Below the pieces are notes generated by a model that saw nothing but the letters and a program-made list of their open reading frames with translations, made no database searches and was not told the DNA's origin. From positions 1 through 54,023 of the forward strand of contig CAZYYB010000009.1 in the NCBI GenBank assembly GCA_964651515.1: a stretch of DNA of 54,023 nucleotides, given 5' to 3'. A program made the translations under genes and the position numbers. The stretch comes from BOG-1184 sp964651515. GTDB lineage: Bacteria > Fibrobacterota > Chitinivibrionia > Chitinivibrionales > Chitinispirillaceae. Of this stretch, positions 44,520 to 53,665 are shown piece after piece (the stretch's first letter is position 1; each line of letters opens with the position of its first letter).

Positions 44520-46146
44520 GTGGTACCGCACTATAGCCGGCAATCGATTGCTTCGGTTTTTTGCCCTTCTGGCGTGTGTTGCCGGCTGCTCGGTCAACAG
44601 CCCCGGCGGCGGATCAGAGGCTGGGAACGGGCTGGTTGTCGGCAATGTGATAGCCGCGAATGGGAAACCAGCCGCGGGTGCGCAGGTGGCGCTCGTCGCA
44701 AGTTCATTTAATCCGGTGACCGGCAATATCGACTCCGCCGCCTTTTGGGATACCACCGACGCCCGGGGGGGCTATCGGTTCAAGGTGGCAAAACCGGGCA
44801 GTTACAATATTCTTGCGTTGCAATTCTGCGACCATACCAGATTCTCCATCTGGAATCTTGCTGTCGGCTCCCAGGGGCTCACGGTGCCGCCCGATACCCT
44901 GAGTATTCCCGGCTCCGTGAAGATCCAGCTTCAGGCAGGCACTATTCAGTCGAACGGTTACATTTACATACCGGGAACCGGCATCCGTGCCGGGATATCG
45001 GCGGGAAGCTGCTCGGTAACCCTCGACTCAATCCCGGCGGGCATTCTGCCTTCGGTCTGCTATGCCGCAGCGAACGGCTCGGATTCATCGGTTATCCGCT
45101 ATGCGATCCCGGTGATCTCCAGCGATACCGTTGCGGTTGTCCGTCCATCATGGAAATATGCGCGGCGACTCTATCTCAACACATCGGCGGGCGGAGCAGG
45201 CATTACCGGGAATGTGTACGGTTTCCCGATCCTCGTTCGCCTGACAGCAGGTAATTTTATCTTCTCCCAGGCACAACCCGGAGGAGCTGATCTCCAGTTT
45301 ACCAAATTGGATAACACGCCGCTACCCTATGAAATCGAGCGGTGGGACTCCGTTTCCGGCATGGCCGAGGTGTGGGTAAAGACGGATACGATATTCGGCA
45401 ATATCGACTCCCAGTTCGTCTATATGTATTGGGGAAATCCCTCGGCTCAGGCCGGTTCGAATGGAGCAGCGGTTTTCGATACCGGCAATGGGTTCACCGG
45501 TGTATGGCATATGAATGAAAATCCCGCCGGGGGAACCGGTTCAATCAAGGACCGCACGGCAAACGGTCTTAATGCGACCCCGCTGGGAGGGATGACCGGC
45601 GCCGACCTGGTCACCGGAGCGATCGGTATGGGCTTGCATTTCAATGGAGTCAGCGACGCGCTCTATGTCGGCCAGATTACTCCTGACCCCCATTTCTCAT
45701 TGAGCCTCTGGGTATTCTCCAACAGCCTGGGAAGCTATCAGCGTTTTATCGCCAACCAGTCCGGCTATACGCTCTGGTACGATTCCGATAAGCAGGGACT
45801 GCGGGTTGAATACCACGATTCCACCATCTGGCGCGGCATCCCGCAGGACGGTGGAACCGTGCAGCCGATGACGGTGGGTGCATGGTACTACCTGACCGGG
45901 ACTTTCGATGGGAACATTACCCGGCTCTATGTGAACGGAACCCAGGCAACGGCATCGAACTCCATCGGGACAGGCATTCAGTTAAAGAGCGACAGTCTCA
46001 TTCTCGGGGACGCCTGGCATATAGGATTCGTCAATGGAATCATGGACGAGATCCGTATCGAAAAAGTCGCGCGTTCGGCAGACTGGGTCCGGCTCAGCTA
46101 CATGAACCAGAAACCGGTCGACCAGCTGGTTGTTTTCGGGCAATGA
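44512..46146 (+). CDS. Surface lipoprotein with DUF2341 and LamG domains
   Basis: A 544-residue predicted lipoprotein: signal peptide with lipobox VAGC at Cys26, then a carboxypeptidase-regulatory-like domain (about 38-120; GNVIAANGKPAAGAQVAL, TTDARGGYRFKV), a DUF2341 domain (about 205-320; YGFPILVRLTAGNF, YMYWGNP) and a C-terminal LamG/concanavalin-like domain (about 340-535; GVWHMNE, LSLWVFSN, IMDEIRI). Such proteins bind glycans or other surface ligands. GTG at 44512 has GGGAGGA 6 bases upstream and overlaps the TIGR02147 stop. The fucosidase gene follows 88 bases later, so a shared glycan-related role is plausible. Confidence 0.82.
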   Translation: MSEWYRTIAGNRLLRFFALLACVAGCSVNSPGGGSEAGNGLVVGNVIAANGKPAAGAQVALVASSFNPVTGNIDSAAFWDTTDARGGYRFKVAKPGSYNILALQFCDHTRFSIWNLAVGSQGLTVPPDTLSIPGSVKIQLQAGTIQSNGYIYIPGTGIRAGISAGSCSVTLDSIPAGILPSVCYAAANGSDSSVIRYAIPVISSDTVAVVRPSWKYARRLYLNTSAGGAGITGNVYGFPILVRLTAGNFIFSQAQPGGADLQFTKLDNTPLPYEIERWDSVSGMAEVWVKTDTIFGNIDSQFVYMYWGNPSAQAGSNGAAVFDTGNGFTGVWHMNENPAGGTGSIKDRTANGLNATPLGGMTGADLVTGAIGMGLHFNGVSDALYVGQITPDPHFSLSLWVFSNSLGSYQRFIANQSGYTLWYDSDKQGLRVEYHDSTIWRGIPQDGGTVQPMTVGAWYYLTGTFDGNITRLYVNGTQATASNSIGTGIQLKSDSLILGDAWHIGFVNGIMDEIRIEKVARSADWVRLSYMNQKPVDQLVVFGQ

Positions 46147-46234
46147 TGAAAATGCGGTTATCCGACGAAGCGCATAACGCATGAAATCGCGGGGATTAAT
46201 GGAACCATCTTTAACCTCAAGGAAAGGAACCCCC

Positions 46235-48028
46235 ATGTTCTTGCTTAAAAAAATCCCATTCAGGGCATTTCCGTTGGTTCTGTTGCCGATCAGTGCGCTG
46301 TTTGCCCAGACGCTGACGCTTGATTCATTGCAAAGGCGGTTTGTCGACCAGCGTTTCGGGATGTTCATTCATTTCAATATGAATACCTATTATCCGGGCT
46401 GGGGGAACGCCCGGGTGAACCCGTTGCTCTTCAACCCAACCAATTTAAATTGCGGCCAGTGGGCTGCAGCGGCGAAGTCGGCCGGAATGAAATTCGGCCT
46501 TCTTACCTGCCGGCACCATGACGGTTTCACCATCTGGCCGACCAAGCAGATCCCACCCAACGGCCAGGTGGCGTATACCATTGCCCAGAGCTCCCAGCCG
46601 AATATGGATGTCGTCAAGGCTTATACCGATTCGTTCCGGGCCTATGGCCTGTGGCCGGGGCTCTATATGTCTATGTGGGATGTCGCCAACGGCGTGCCGC
46701 GTACCTGCTGTACCGGCTATACCGTTGCGGGGAACGATACGATATTTACCGGTGCCGGCACTTGCGATACGGCCTTCCCCTGGACCCCTACAATGCGAAA
46801 GTATGTCCTGGGACAGCTCACCGAGCTTCTCGGCGGCAACTACGGCGAGATACCCATAATGGTCTTTGACGGCTACTCTTGGGCCATGGGCCATCAGGGG
46901 GTGCCCTGGCAGCAGATCCGGGACACCATCAAGGCGATGCAACCCAACTGCCTTATCATAGAGACCAACGGCATGCGTGAACCATGGGAATCGGACATCT
47001 TTTATGTCGAGGAACCGCTCGGGAATTGGTGTCCGCCGGGAAATACCTTTGCCGCATGCCAGGCAAACTGCATAGCGGACAACTGGTTCTGGGACGCGGA
47101 GGATGCTGTCGGCGCCGATTTGAAATCAGTTTCGTATGTTGTCACCTCCCACCTTAAGGCCTTGGAGCCGCTCTACTGTAATTTTATTCTCGACTGTCCC
47201 CCCAATAAAACAGGGATGATGGATACAGCTGTTGTCAACAGGCTTGCGGCTATCGGAGCGGCCTGGAGCCCGAATACCGCCCGGCCGCCCTTGCCAAAGC
47301 AGGAGCCGATGATCGAAGAGCCCATCACGGCGATCTCGGCGACGGCGTCGAGCGGACACGCCGATTCTGCCATTGACGATCACAACGACTGGGCCGGCGG
47401 TCCTCTGTTCGAGCAGTGCTGGCGGTCAACGGGAACCCTGCCGCAGTATATAACCCTTGACCTCGGGCAGGTGTACCCCAACGTCTCGATGCTCTTTTAC
47501 CTGCCGCGACGGGATACGACGACTGCCGGGCCGGTACTCACCGGTAATGTGCTGAAATACCGGATCTATGTGAGCACCGATAGCGCTATTTTCAACCTGG
47601 TTTCCTCCGGCACGGACCTTGAGGGCGGCACCTTCGGCGTCTGGCCCGCTACCCGGAATATCAAGAAGGTGTCCTTCCCGGTCCAGAGTGCCAAGTTCGT
47701 TCGCCTGGAAATAGACTCGGTATACGGCGGGACCTCTGCGGTCATCAATGAGCTGGCCGTCGGCGGTGCCGCTCCGACCACGGCGGTGCTGAATCGTCTG
47801 TCCCTCCCCATGGCACGTTCCGCAGACGGATGTACCATTAAAACGGCGGGTAACTATGTCAATTTCGGTGCTTCGTTTGCAGGCAAAATAAAAACTGTTA
47901 CCCTTTATAACTTGAGCGGGAAACTGCTCAGCGTTCGAACGATCAGCAAAAACAGCCTTGATCTGGAAAAGGATATGGGGGTTCCCGGCGGAGCGTATGT
48001 CCTGAGGGTAAAGGAGTTTCGGCAATAG
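46235..48028 (+). CDS. Secreted GH29 alpha-L-fucosidase with C-terminal sorting-like tail
   Basis: Predicted to remove alpha-L-fucose from glycans outside the cell. The 597-residue protein has a signal peptide (LVLLPISALFAQ), a GH29 catalytic barrel at about 25-360 (RFGMFIHFNMNTYYPGW, CRHHDGFTIWP and the nucleophile aspartate in IMVFDGYSW), an F5/8 type C-like carbohydrate-binding domain at about 375-525 (YITLDLGQ, VRLEIDSV) and a C-terminal tail (TLYNLSGKLL, GAYVLRV) like type IX secretion sorting domains. ATG at 46235 was chosen with AAGGAAAGG upstream. A strong terminator follows. Confidence 0.88.
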   Translation: MFLLKKIPFRAFPLVLLPISALFAQTLTLDSLQRRFVDQRFGMFIHFNMNTYYPGWGNARVNPLLFNPTNLNCGQWAAAAKSAGMKFGLLTCRHHDGFTIWPTKQIPPNGQVAYTIAQSSQPNMDVVKAYTDSFRAYGLWPGLYMSMWDVANGVPRTCCTGYTVAGNDTIFTGAGTCDTAFPWTPTMRKYVLGQLTELLGGNYGEIPIMVFDGYSWAMGHQGVPWQQIRDTIKAMQPNCLIIETNGMREPWESDIFYVEEPLGNWCPPGNTFAACQANCIADNWFWDAEDAVGADLKSVSYVVTSHLKALEPLYCNFILDCPPNKTGMMDTAVVNRLAAIGAAWSPNTARPPLPKQEPMIEEPITAISATASSGHADSAIDDHNDWAGGPLFEQCWRSTGTLPQYITLDLGQVYPNVSMLFYLPRRDTTTAGPVLTGNVLKYRIYVSTDSAIFNLVSSGTDLEGGTFGVWPATRNIKKVSFPVQSAKFVRLEIDSVYGGTSAVINELAVGGAAPTTAVLNRLSLPMARSADGCTIKTAGNYVNFGASFAGKIKTVTLYNLSGKLLSVRTISKNSLDLEKDMGVPGGAYVLRVKEFRQ

Positions 48029-48135
48029 CGGGGACTTTTTCCGACGGCAAAGGGCAGGGAGGCGTACGGACCGTTGGAAGAAACGGAGACGCGCCGCAGA
48101 AACTGCTCAATGGTTGATTTGGACGATTCTTATCC

Positions 48136-48172
48136 AGCCCCTGAGTGTTCGATAACTCAGGGGCTTTTTTTT
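48136..48172 (+). terminator. Rho-independent terminator after the fucosidase
   Basis: AGCCCCTGAGT-GTTCGATA-ACTCAGGGGCT, an 11-bp perfect stem with an 8-base loop, followed by eight T. The remaining 300 bases to 48480 show no gene. Confidence 0.95.
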
Positions 48173-48480
48173 CGGCTGGAGAGGGTCAGGCACTGCAGAA
48201 ATATTCATTATTGATGCTTCCGATCCTGTTTTTTTAATTGGTTCTGCCTGGCGTTTTTGCTTCAAGGGTGAGAAGGCCCATCACCGTTCGGGAACATTTG
48301 TCCGTACCTACGTGAAACGGCGACGACCATGGGTTCTTCTACGAAATCACCGCGGTCGCCGCCGTACTGCTGACCTCTATTTCCGCAAATCGTATCCGAT
48401 ATTGGTTGGCCTCATTGGGGTTGGAACGCTGGTTTTGCTCCATAATCCCTACCTGTTCGGTGGCCCCGTATGGGAAACTT

Positions 48481-50706
48481 TTAGCGGAAGTGAATGCTTG
48501 TTTCCGCAATTATTACATGGCGATCTCCGATAACCGTTACGCCATACTCGCCCGGCGCAAGCGACTTTCCGGAAATAGAATACCACCGGGTGTTCTGAGA
48601 TATATTCAACGATACGACCTGCTTTCCCTGAATATTGACGACATTAATGCGATCTCCCCGGCATTCGGAGGGGACATAGACACGGAGCCCCTGGCGATCC
48701 TGCATGAAACGTACCGATGTGTTCGGTGCCTGAACTCCATTGTGGGGCTGCACCGAAACCACCGGCGGCATCGATGATACCAGTTCGATCCCGGTGCCGG
48801 TCCCGAGGTTACGCGAATACTGTTTGTTAGTCGAATTGTTCCAATGTTCATGAACGCCTAAGCTGCCAAGACTTCTATTGACATACTGAGTTCCTGAAGG
48901 CGGGTTGCCGATCTGGGCCGCCTCCTTGAGATGGTTGTCGGCATTGCTGACGAGGGCGAAATTGGTGTCCGAGTAGTCGATCCATTCTGCCCGCAGGAAA
49001 TCGACCCCCACGGATTCGAGGGCGACCGGATCCTGAGAGGCCAGGACCATGCAGGGATATTTATTGCCGAACATGACCCATTTCTGCACCTTGCTGTCAT
49101 ATCGGTTGCCGGTATATAGGCCATCAAGAATATATAGAATCGTGTTTCCTCCAAGGTACTGGTTGGATTCCATATCGACGAAAACATTGTAGCAGGGTCC
49201 GTTGTTGCGCCAATCCTGCATAAAAGTGTGGAACTGCCCATCCTGCCCCTGCCAGGGGGTGACCAGGTCTCCCACATGGCTTTTAAAGCACATCGAGACG
49301 GCAGCATTGCCAAAATTGGTGTTCCAGTTTGTGGAGGGCTCCGTGTGCCGTTTGATCAGGGGCATATTGATATAGTAGTTGGCGTTCTTTACAATCTGCG
49401 AAATCTGGAAATAAAAGCTGTCCGTGATGGCAGGTGTCGCGTATGCTAAAACACTGTCCACCGCGGCCCCATGGTTGTTGTAATTTACGTTTGGAAATTC
49501 CTTGCCACAGATGCTGTACACGTTTTTTATCCCGCCGGTAGGACCTGCCGTCCGGGCCGCATCGTAAATGCAGATATTGGCCTGAGCAACCCCGACCGAG
49601 TCGACCAACTGTCGCAGGAGCGACCTGCAGAGCTGCGGCGAGGCATCGATTTCTCCGTTGCCGGAATTATTAAGATTGATTTTAACAACTATCTTTTCGC
49701 CCTGCTGGTAGGTCGTATTGGCTCCGTGCTTTCGCAGGTTAAAATTCCTGAACAGGGTATCCCAGGCCGAGGCAACCGTTGTTTTCCCTACGGTCCACTC
49801 AACCACGTTTGCCAGCATTCTATCCACGGCGGCCTGGTTATTGTAAGCGGAATCCCACCAGTTTCCCGTGCCGTTAAAGGTCGACGCGGTGGAATCCCTC
49901 GACCAGGCAACCCGACCCGGGCATATTCCCTTCGCAACGCCGACCGGCTGATTCGGCTGCTCGGTCATTGTCGTCCACATGCCGGTACCGGCAACGGTAG
50001 TAAAACTCCGTACGCTGCTCCAGGCGCCCGCTGCCGTATCCTTCGAGCGTACGCGCCAGTAATAGAGCATATTTGCCTGCAGCGCGAGTATGGACGGCAA
50101 TGACCAGGATCCGGCGGTAAGAATGGAATCGGTGCGAGCGATCGGCGCGGCAAAGGTATTCGAGGTTGCGATCTGAACGTTGTACGTCGCCGCACCACTG
50201 ACCGTACTCCAGCTCAGGGTACACATCGGCGCAACTCCTATAGCGGTATTCGCCGGGGCAGTAAGTGTCGGAGCGGCTATGGCAGAAGCATTACTGTCTA
50301 CATGTAAAAACGTTACCAGGCCGATGGTCGCAACGATGCCGGCAAAGAAGAAAAGAGCGGCAACTGAAAATCGCCTTTGACTGAGGTTTCGCCACATGGT
50401 CCTGAAAAACATCCCGGCCGACAACCAGCTGAATGCCCCGCCGATGATACCGGATAACGACGCAATGACCCAACCGATCACGCTGCCGATAAAACCCAGC
50501 GCCACCGGCCCTGCAACCTGCTGGCAGGGATAGGCGCTACGGCTTGGCTTTGAAATAACCCTTATAAGATACCACGCAAGCGATAAAATCCCGAGGGGCA
50601 GAAACAACCATTTTGACTTTCCGCGAAGCACCAACCAGCGGTCCGGCTTATGGTTGCATGAATGGTGAGAGTGCCTGCACGAATTCGGTGATTGTCCAGC
50701 GCCCAT
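48481..50706 (-). CDS. Membrane-anchored DUF362 protein with fibronectin type III domain
   Basis: A 741-residue protein. The N-terminus is rich in His and Cys (SCRHSHHSCNHK), then has about three membrane helices between residues 33 and 135, with YPCQQVAGPVALGFIG between the first two. A fibronectin type III-like domain follows (about 145-240; LSWSTVSGAATYNVQIA, YYWRVRSKD), then a DUF362 domain (about 300-590; KIVVKINLNN, NICIYDA, INMPLIKRH, DPVALESVGVDFLR). The C-terminal 60 residues (INVVNIQGKQVVSL) resemble a secretion sorting tail. DUF362 function is not established; some members carry ferredoxin domains, absent here. GGGAGG precedes the ATG. Confidence 0.8.
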   Translation of the reverse strand: MGAGQSPNSCRHSHHSCNHKPDRWLVLRGKSKWLFLPLGILSLAWYLIRVISKPSRSAYPCQQVAGPVALGFIGSVIGWVIASLSGIIGGAFSWLSAGMFFRTMWRNLSQRRFSVAALFFFAGIVATIGLVTFLHVDSNASAIAAPTLTAPANTAIGVAPMCTLSWSTVSGAATYNVQIATSNTFAAPIARTDSILTAGSWSLPSILALQANMLYYWRVRSKDTAAGAWSSVRSFTTVAGTGMWTTMTEQPNQPVGVAKGICPGRVAWSRDSTASTFNGTGNWWDSAYNNQAAVDRMLANVVEWTVGKTTVASAWDTLFRNFNLRKHGANTTYQQGEKIVVKINLNNSGNGEIDASPQLCRSLLRQLVDSVGVAQANICIYDAARTAGPTGGIKNVYSICGKEFPNVNYNNHGAAVDSVLAYATPAITDSFYFQISQIVKNANYYINMPLIKRHTEPSTNWNTNFGNAAVSMCFKSHVGDLVTPWQGQDGQFHTFMQDWRNNGPCYNVFVDMESNQYLGGNTILYILDGLYTGNRYDSKVQKWVMFGNKYPCMVLASQDPVALESVGVDFLRAEWIDYSDTNFALVSNADNHLKEAAQIGNPPSGTQYVNRSLGSLGVHEHWNNSTNKQYSRNLGTGTGIELVSSMPPVVSVQPHNGVQAPNTSVRFMQDRQGLRVYVPSECRGDRINVVNIQGKQVVSLNISQNTRWYSISGKSLAPGEYGVTVIGDRHVIIAETSIHFR

Positions 50707-50806
50707 TGCATACCTCCCGATACAGGTTATGAGAATATAAAAATGGTTAATCTATGATTTTTCGCGGTGGCCCTCAAAGTTAAGTTTCCTGGTAATCCTT
50801 AATGTA

Positions 50807-52870
50807 CTACGGTGCTTTAATCTTAATAAAATAAACGCCGTCCGCGGCAATGCCAAAGTCTTTTTTTATATCGATGATGCAGGTTTTAATGATTTTAGAG
50901 ACTATCATTCTTCCACTGAGATCATAAACATTGACCGTTTTCGATTTGCCCTCGTACATCGGATCAAGCATTAATCGGCCCGTTACAGTTCGGTAACTTC
51001 TATCCGGAAGCGGTGAAAAATGCGATCCATGTTCTTGTGCAGGAACGACCGAGGTCGCCGGCGTGCCGAAAACCTCTAATTCCGCAAATTGCATCCGGTA
51101 TTGACCGGCATCATTTGGATTGGAACGCAGGCTTGTACCGGTTATCTTTACATATTTTGCACTTTGCGCGGTGAAGGAAAACCGCTGCGCGCCCGCTGCC
51201 GCAGGCTTTGCGTATCCCGTCTGAGTGGTTACGGTCGTCCAGGTCAGGCTGTCGGTTGAAACCTGTATGGTAAAATTCACCGGAAATCCGTATCCAATGT
51301 TGGAAGCATCGGTTCGCGGATAAAGGTCAACCTCATTGATCGTATAAGCGGCACCCAGGCTCACCAGGATCCATTCCGTATGGTTCGATGCAAGGGTGTT
51401 GCTGCTGCTCCACCCCATGGAATAGGCGGTACTTACCACCTGATCGTCATTGGCATAAGCCATGGCCCAGCCGCTTCCGGTCACGGTGCTCGATGCGCTG
51501 ACAGGCTTGAGAAATGCCACATTGTTCCGGATTGAAGCCGGGTTCACAGCTAATTTTATGACGGTGTTGACGGAATCCCAGGCCGTCGATATGCTGATAT
51601 GGACGGCGGTATCCTGGGTCAGGGCCGCGCCGAGGCCGGACGGCACCATGGTTGCAGAAGTGAATACTTTCCCATCCGCAGGGAGCGGAAGCGTCAGGGT
51701 AGTCCCGGTCGGCGGTTTCAGCACATGAATATACTCCAGTGTATTGTCCGGCGAGCGGAAAGCGACGATTCCATGGGGCATGGCGGAGTAGTGCGTCGTA
51801 TCGATCAAGGGGTATGAGGTACTGGGATAGGTGTTTCTGATCGCCGAGGAAATCGGCGTTAAATAATTGCCGACTTGAGTAAGTGCCGGCTGGATGCCGC
51901 CCTGCCATCCGCCTTTCCAATAGGATCCCGTTCCCCAGCACATGCCGCCCGACCTGGAACATCCGCTTTGAAAAATCGTCCATCTGAGGATATTTTCCGG
52001 GCTGAATTTGCAAACGTTGATTGTATAGGGAGTGTCGGCCCACCATGATGTCCCGAGAAGAAGCTGGACCTGGTCGGTGGTGCTGCCGTAGGTCTGCAAA
52101 CTGGTGGTCGTGGGATACCGCTCCTGGGTATTATACTCACATGCGGCGTTAATCCCGGTATTGTTATCTATCACCACGGCGTTGGGATTGTATTGATGGA
52201 TAATGGCTGCGATCGGTGCAGGATTGACCCAGCCGGCGATCTCCGGCAGATGATGGGACCAGAGTCCGTCAAAAAAGAAACCGTCGATGCTGGTGGCATA
52301 GCGGGAACACAGTTCATTGAAAATCGCGTCCTGGAAATTCATCCATTGGGTATTGGAGGCGGCTGCAACCCCGGCGGCGCTGTTCCACCCCAGGGCGATC
52401 TGGTCGGCAAGCGACATATCGTGCCCATCGGCCGGATGCACATAAAGAATCACTTTTATCCCTTTGGCATGCACTGCGGTGATAAGATCCTGAATGAGGT
52501 CACGCTTGCAGGAGTGCCCGACGCCCCGGGCCGAGTCCATCACATGGCTGGGATAGAGCAGATTCATATCGGCATGCCAGGCGGTGAATTCCAGATAATC
52601 GACCCCGAAGGCCGCAAGATCATTTGCATACTGGACGGCGTTAAAACTGTTTGCCAGGGAATCGATGTTTGGGGGAAGATTGAGAAAGCTGTCCACGGTT
52701 TCAAGATACCCATTGGTCTCACCAGCAAGTCGGCCGAAGGCATAGGTATCTTCCAAGCCATATTTTGCGCCCGGGAACCATCCGGTTCTGGTAGTGTTAA
52801 CTGCCTGGGCAGCTACGATGCCGGCGAAAAACAAAAAAATGGATGTAAATGCAAGAAACCAGTTTGCCAC
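50807..52870 (-). CDS. Secreted GH29-like glycoside hydrolase with F5/8C domain
   Basis: A 687-residue exported enzyme: signal peptide (LFFAGIVAAQA), a barrel at about 30-370 with VDYLEFTAWHADMNL, IKVILYVHPADG and SIDGFFFDGLWSHH, whose aspartate matches the GH29 fucosidase nucleophile, then an F5/8 type C domain (about 465-615; WILVSLGAAYTINEVDLYPR, KYVKITG) and a C-terminal tail (VNVYDLSGRMIV, GVYFIKIKAP) like type IX sorting domains. It is only distantly similar to the other fucosidase at 46235. The start is GTG with a weak AGG. Substrate is presumed fucosylated glycan but unproven. Confidence 0.75.
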   Translation of the reverse strand: MANWFLAFTSIFLFFAGIVAAQAVNTTRTGWFPGAKYGLEDTYAFGRLAGETNGYLETVDSFLNLPPNIDSLANSFNAVQYANDLAAFGVDYLEFTAWHADMNLLYPSHVMDSARGVGHSCKRDLIQDLITAVHAKGIKVILYVHPADGHDMSLADQIALGWNSAAGVAAASNTQWMNFQDAIFNELCSRYATSIDGFFFDGLWSHHLPEIAGWVNPAPIAAIIHQYNPNAVVIDNNTGINAACEYNTQERYPTTTSLQTYGSTTDQVQLLLGTSWWADTPYTINVCKFSPENILRWTIFQSGCSRSGGMCWGTGSYWKGGWQGGIQPALTQVGNYLTPISSAIRNTYPSTSYPLIDTTHYSAMPHGIVAFRSPDNTLEYIHVLKPPTGTTLTLPLPADGKVFTSATMVPSGLGAALTQDTAVHISISTAWDSVNTVIKLAVNPASIRNNVAFLKPVSASSTVTGSGWAMAYANDDQVVSTAYSMGWSSSNTLASNHTEWILVSLGAAYTINEVDLYPRTDASNIGYGFPVNFTIQVSTDSLTWTTVTTQTGYAKPAAAGAQRFSFTAQSAKYVKITGTSLRSNPNDAGQYRMQFAELEVFGTPATSVVPAQEHGSHFSPLPDRSYRTVTGRLMLDPMYEGKSKTVNVYDLSGRMIVSKIIKTCIIDIKKDFGIAADGVYFIKIKAP

Positions 52871-52886
52871 AGTGCGCCTTTTTTTA

Positions 52887-52916
52887 CTGTTCGATTATAG
52901 GCTGTTCGATTATAGG
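52887..52916. repeat. Tandem duplication of a 15-bp unit
   Basis: CTGTTCGATTATAGG occurs twice head to tail directly upstream of the GH29-like gene, within its leader or promoter. It probably arose by slippage. Confidence 0.8.
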
Positions 52917-53443
52917 TTGATACATCGTTCTGGGATTGGCTGAGATGCTACGCTCCGGCAAATCATTTGCCGCTTGATTGCTGAGGTACTCTGTGCAATG
53001 AAATATTGTAATAAATTAAACATTTCAAATCAACATGTCAAAGCCGAAATTGTCCATTGCTGTTCATGAAATAGCGATATATTATTGATTTAAATGATAT
53101 TAAGTTTGGTTCAACTAAATTCTATTTCACTTTAATCTTCTGCTACTTTCAGATCATCGAGCTTTGGGCCGCGAGCGGGCGGCTGAAGCGGGTCTTGCCA
53201 TCGTTCGTGAAGGGGTCAGAGCCATGCCGGCGCACGAAAAATGAATAACAAATAGAAATCCGTAGGGGTTCACTATCTTGAACCCTTTTTATCCCCAATA
53301 ATATCAACGCATTAATCACACTGTAGATAATTTATATTGATTTTTGTCTTTAAATGTGTTATATTAGACATTAGAAGGTGAATACCCGGAAACCGCGACT
53401 GCAGTCGAAATTCACCACATTTAATTTTGGGGAGGTACCCGCT

Positions 53444-53665
53444 ATGCCGGTTCTATCGACAAAAGAAGAAATGTTTATCAAGAAAATTAAAATTACCCAG
53501 GGTTCAGGACCTCGGCCGCACGATCGCTCTTTCACGGCGCACTGCTCCGGCGGAGCTCGGAGGGCGACCGCAGGTCGCCCCTACAGTTTATCATTAATTT
53601 CTTGTGATTCTTCTCTTGCGAAGCCGTTCACGGTCGAAAAAAACCGGCAAATTTTGCCGGAATGA
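53444..53665 (+). CDS. Possible truncated small protein in the AT-rich tail
   Basis: An ATG with a strong GGGGAGG Shine-Dalgarno 8 bases upstream opens a 73-residue frame starting MPVLSTKEEMFIKKIKITQG. After about 20 residues it runs into a repeat-like GC-rich segment (53521-53585) with a different composition, so the reading frame may be the start of a gene broken by the repeat. I recognise no family. The rest of 52917-54023 is AT-rich and shows no other gene. Confidence 0.3.
   Translation: MPVLSTKEEMFIKKIKITQGSGPRPHDRSFTAHCSGGARRATAGRPYSLSLISCDSSLAKPFTVEKNRQILPE
53544..53580. repeat. Small GC-rich hairpin repeat
   Basis: GCTCC-GGC-GGAGC and GGGCGACC-GCA-GGTCGCCC form two adjacent hairpins followed by CCTACAG, a pattern common in dispersed intergenic repeats. 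It stands out against the AT-rich surroundings. Confidence 0.5.

Noticed and set aside
53541..53580. A CRISPR-like array.
   Set aside because: Only two adjacent hairpins with no regular spacers; no cas gene in the window.
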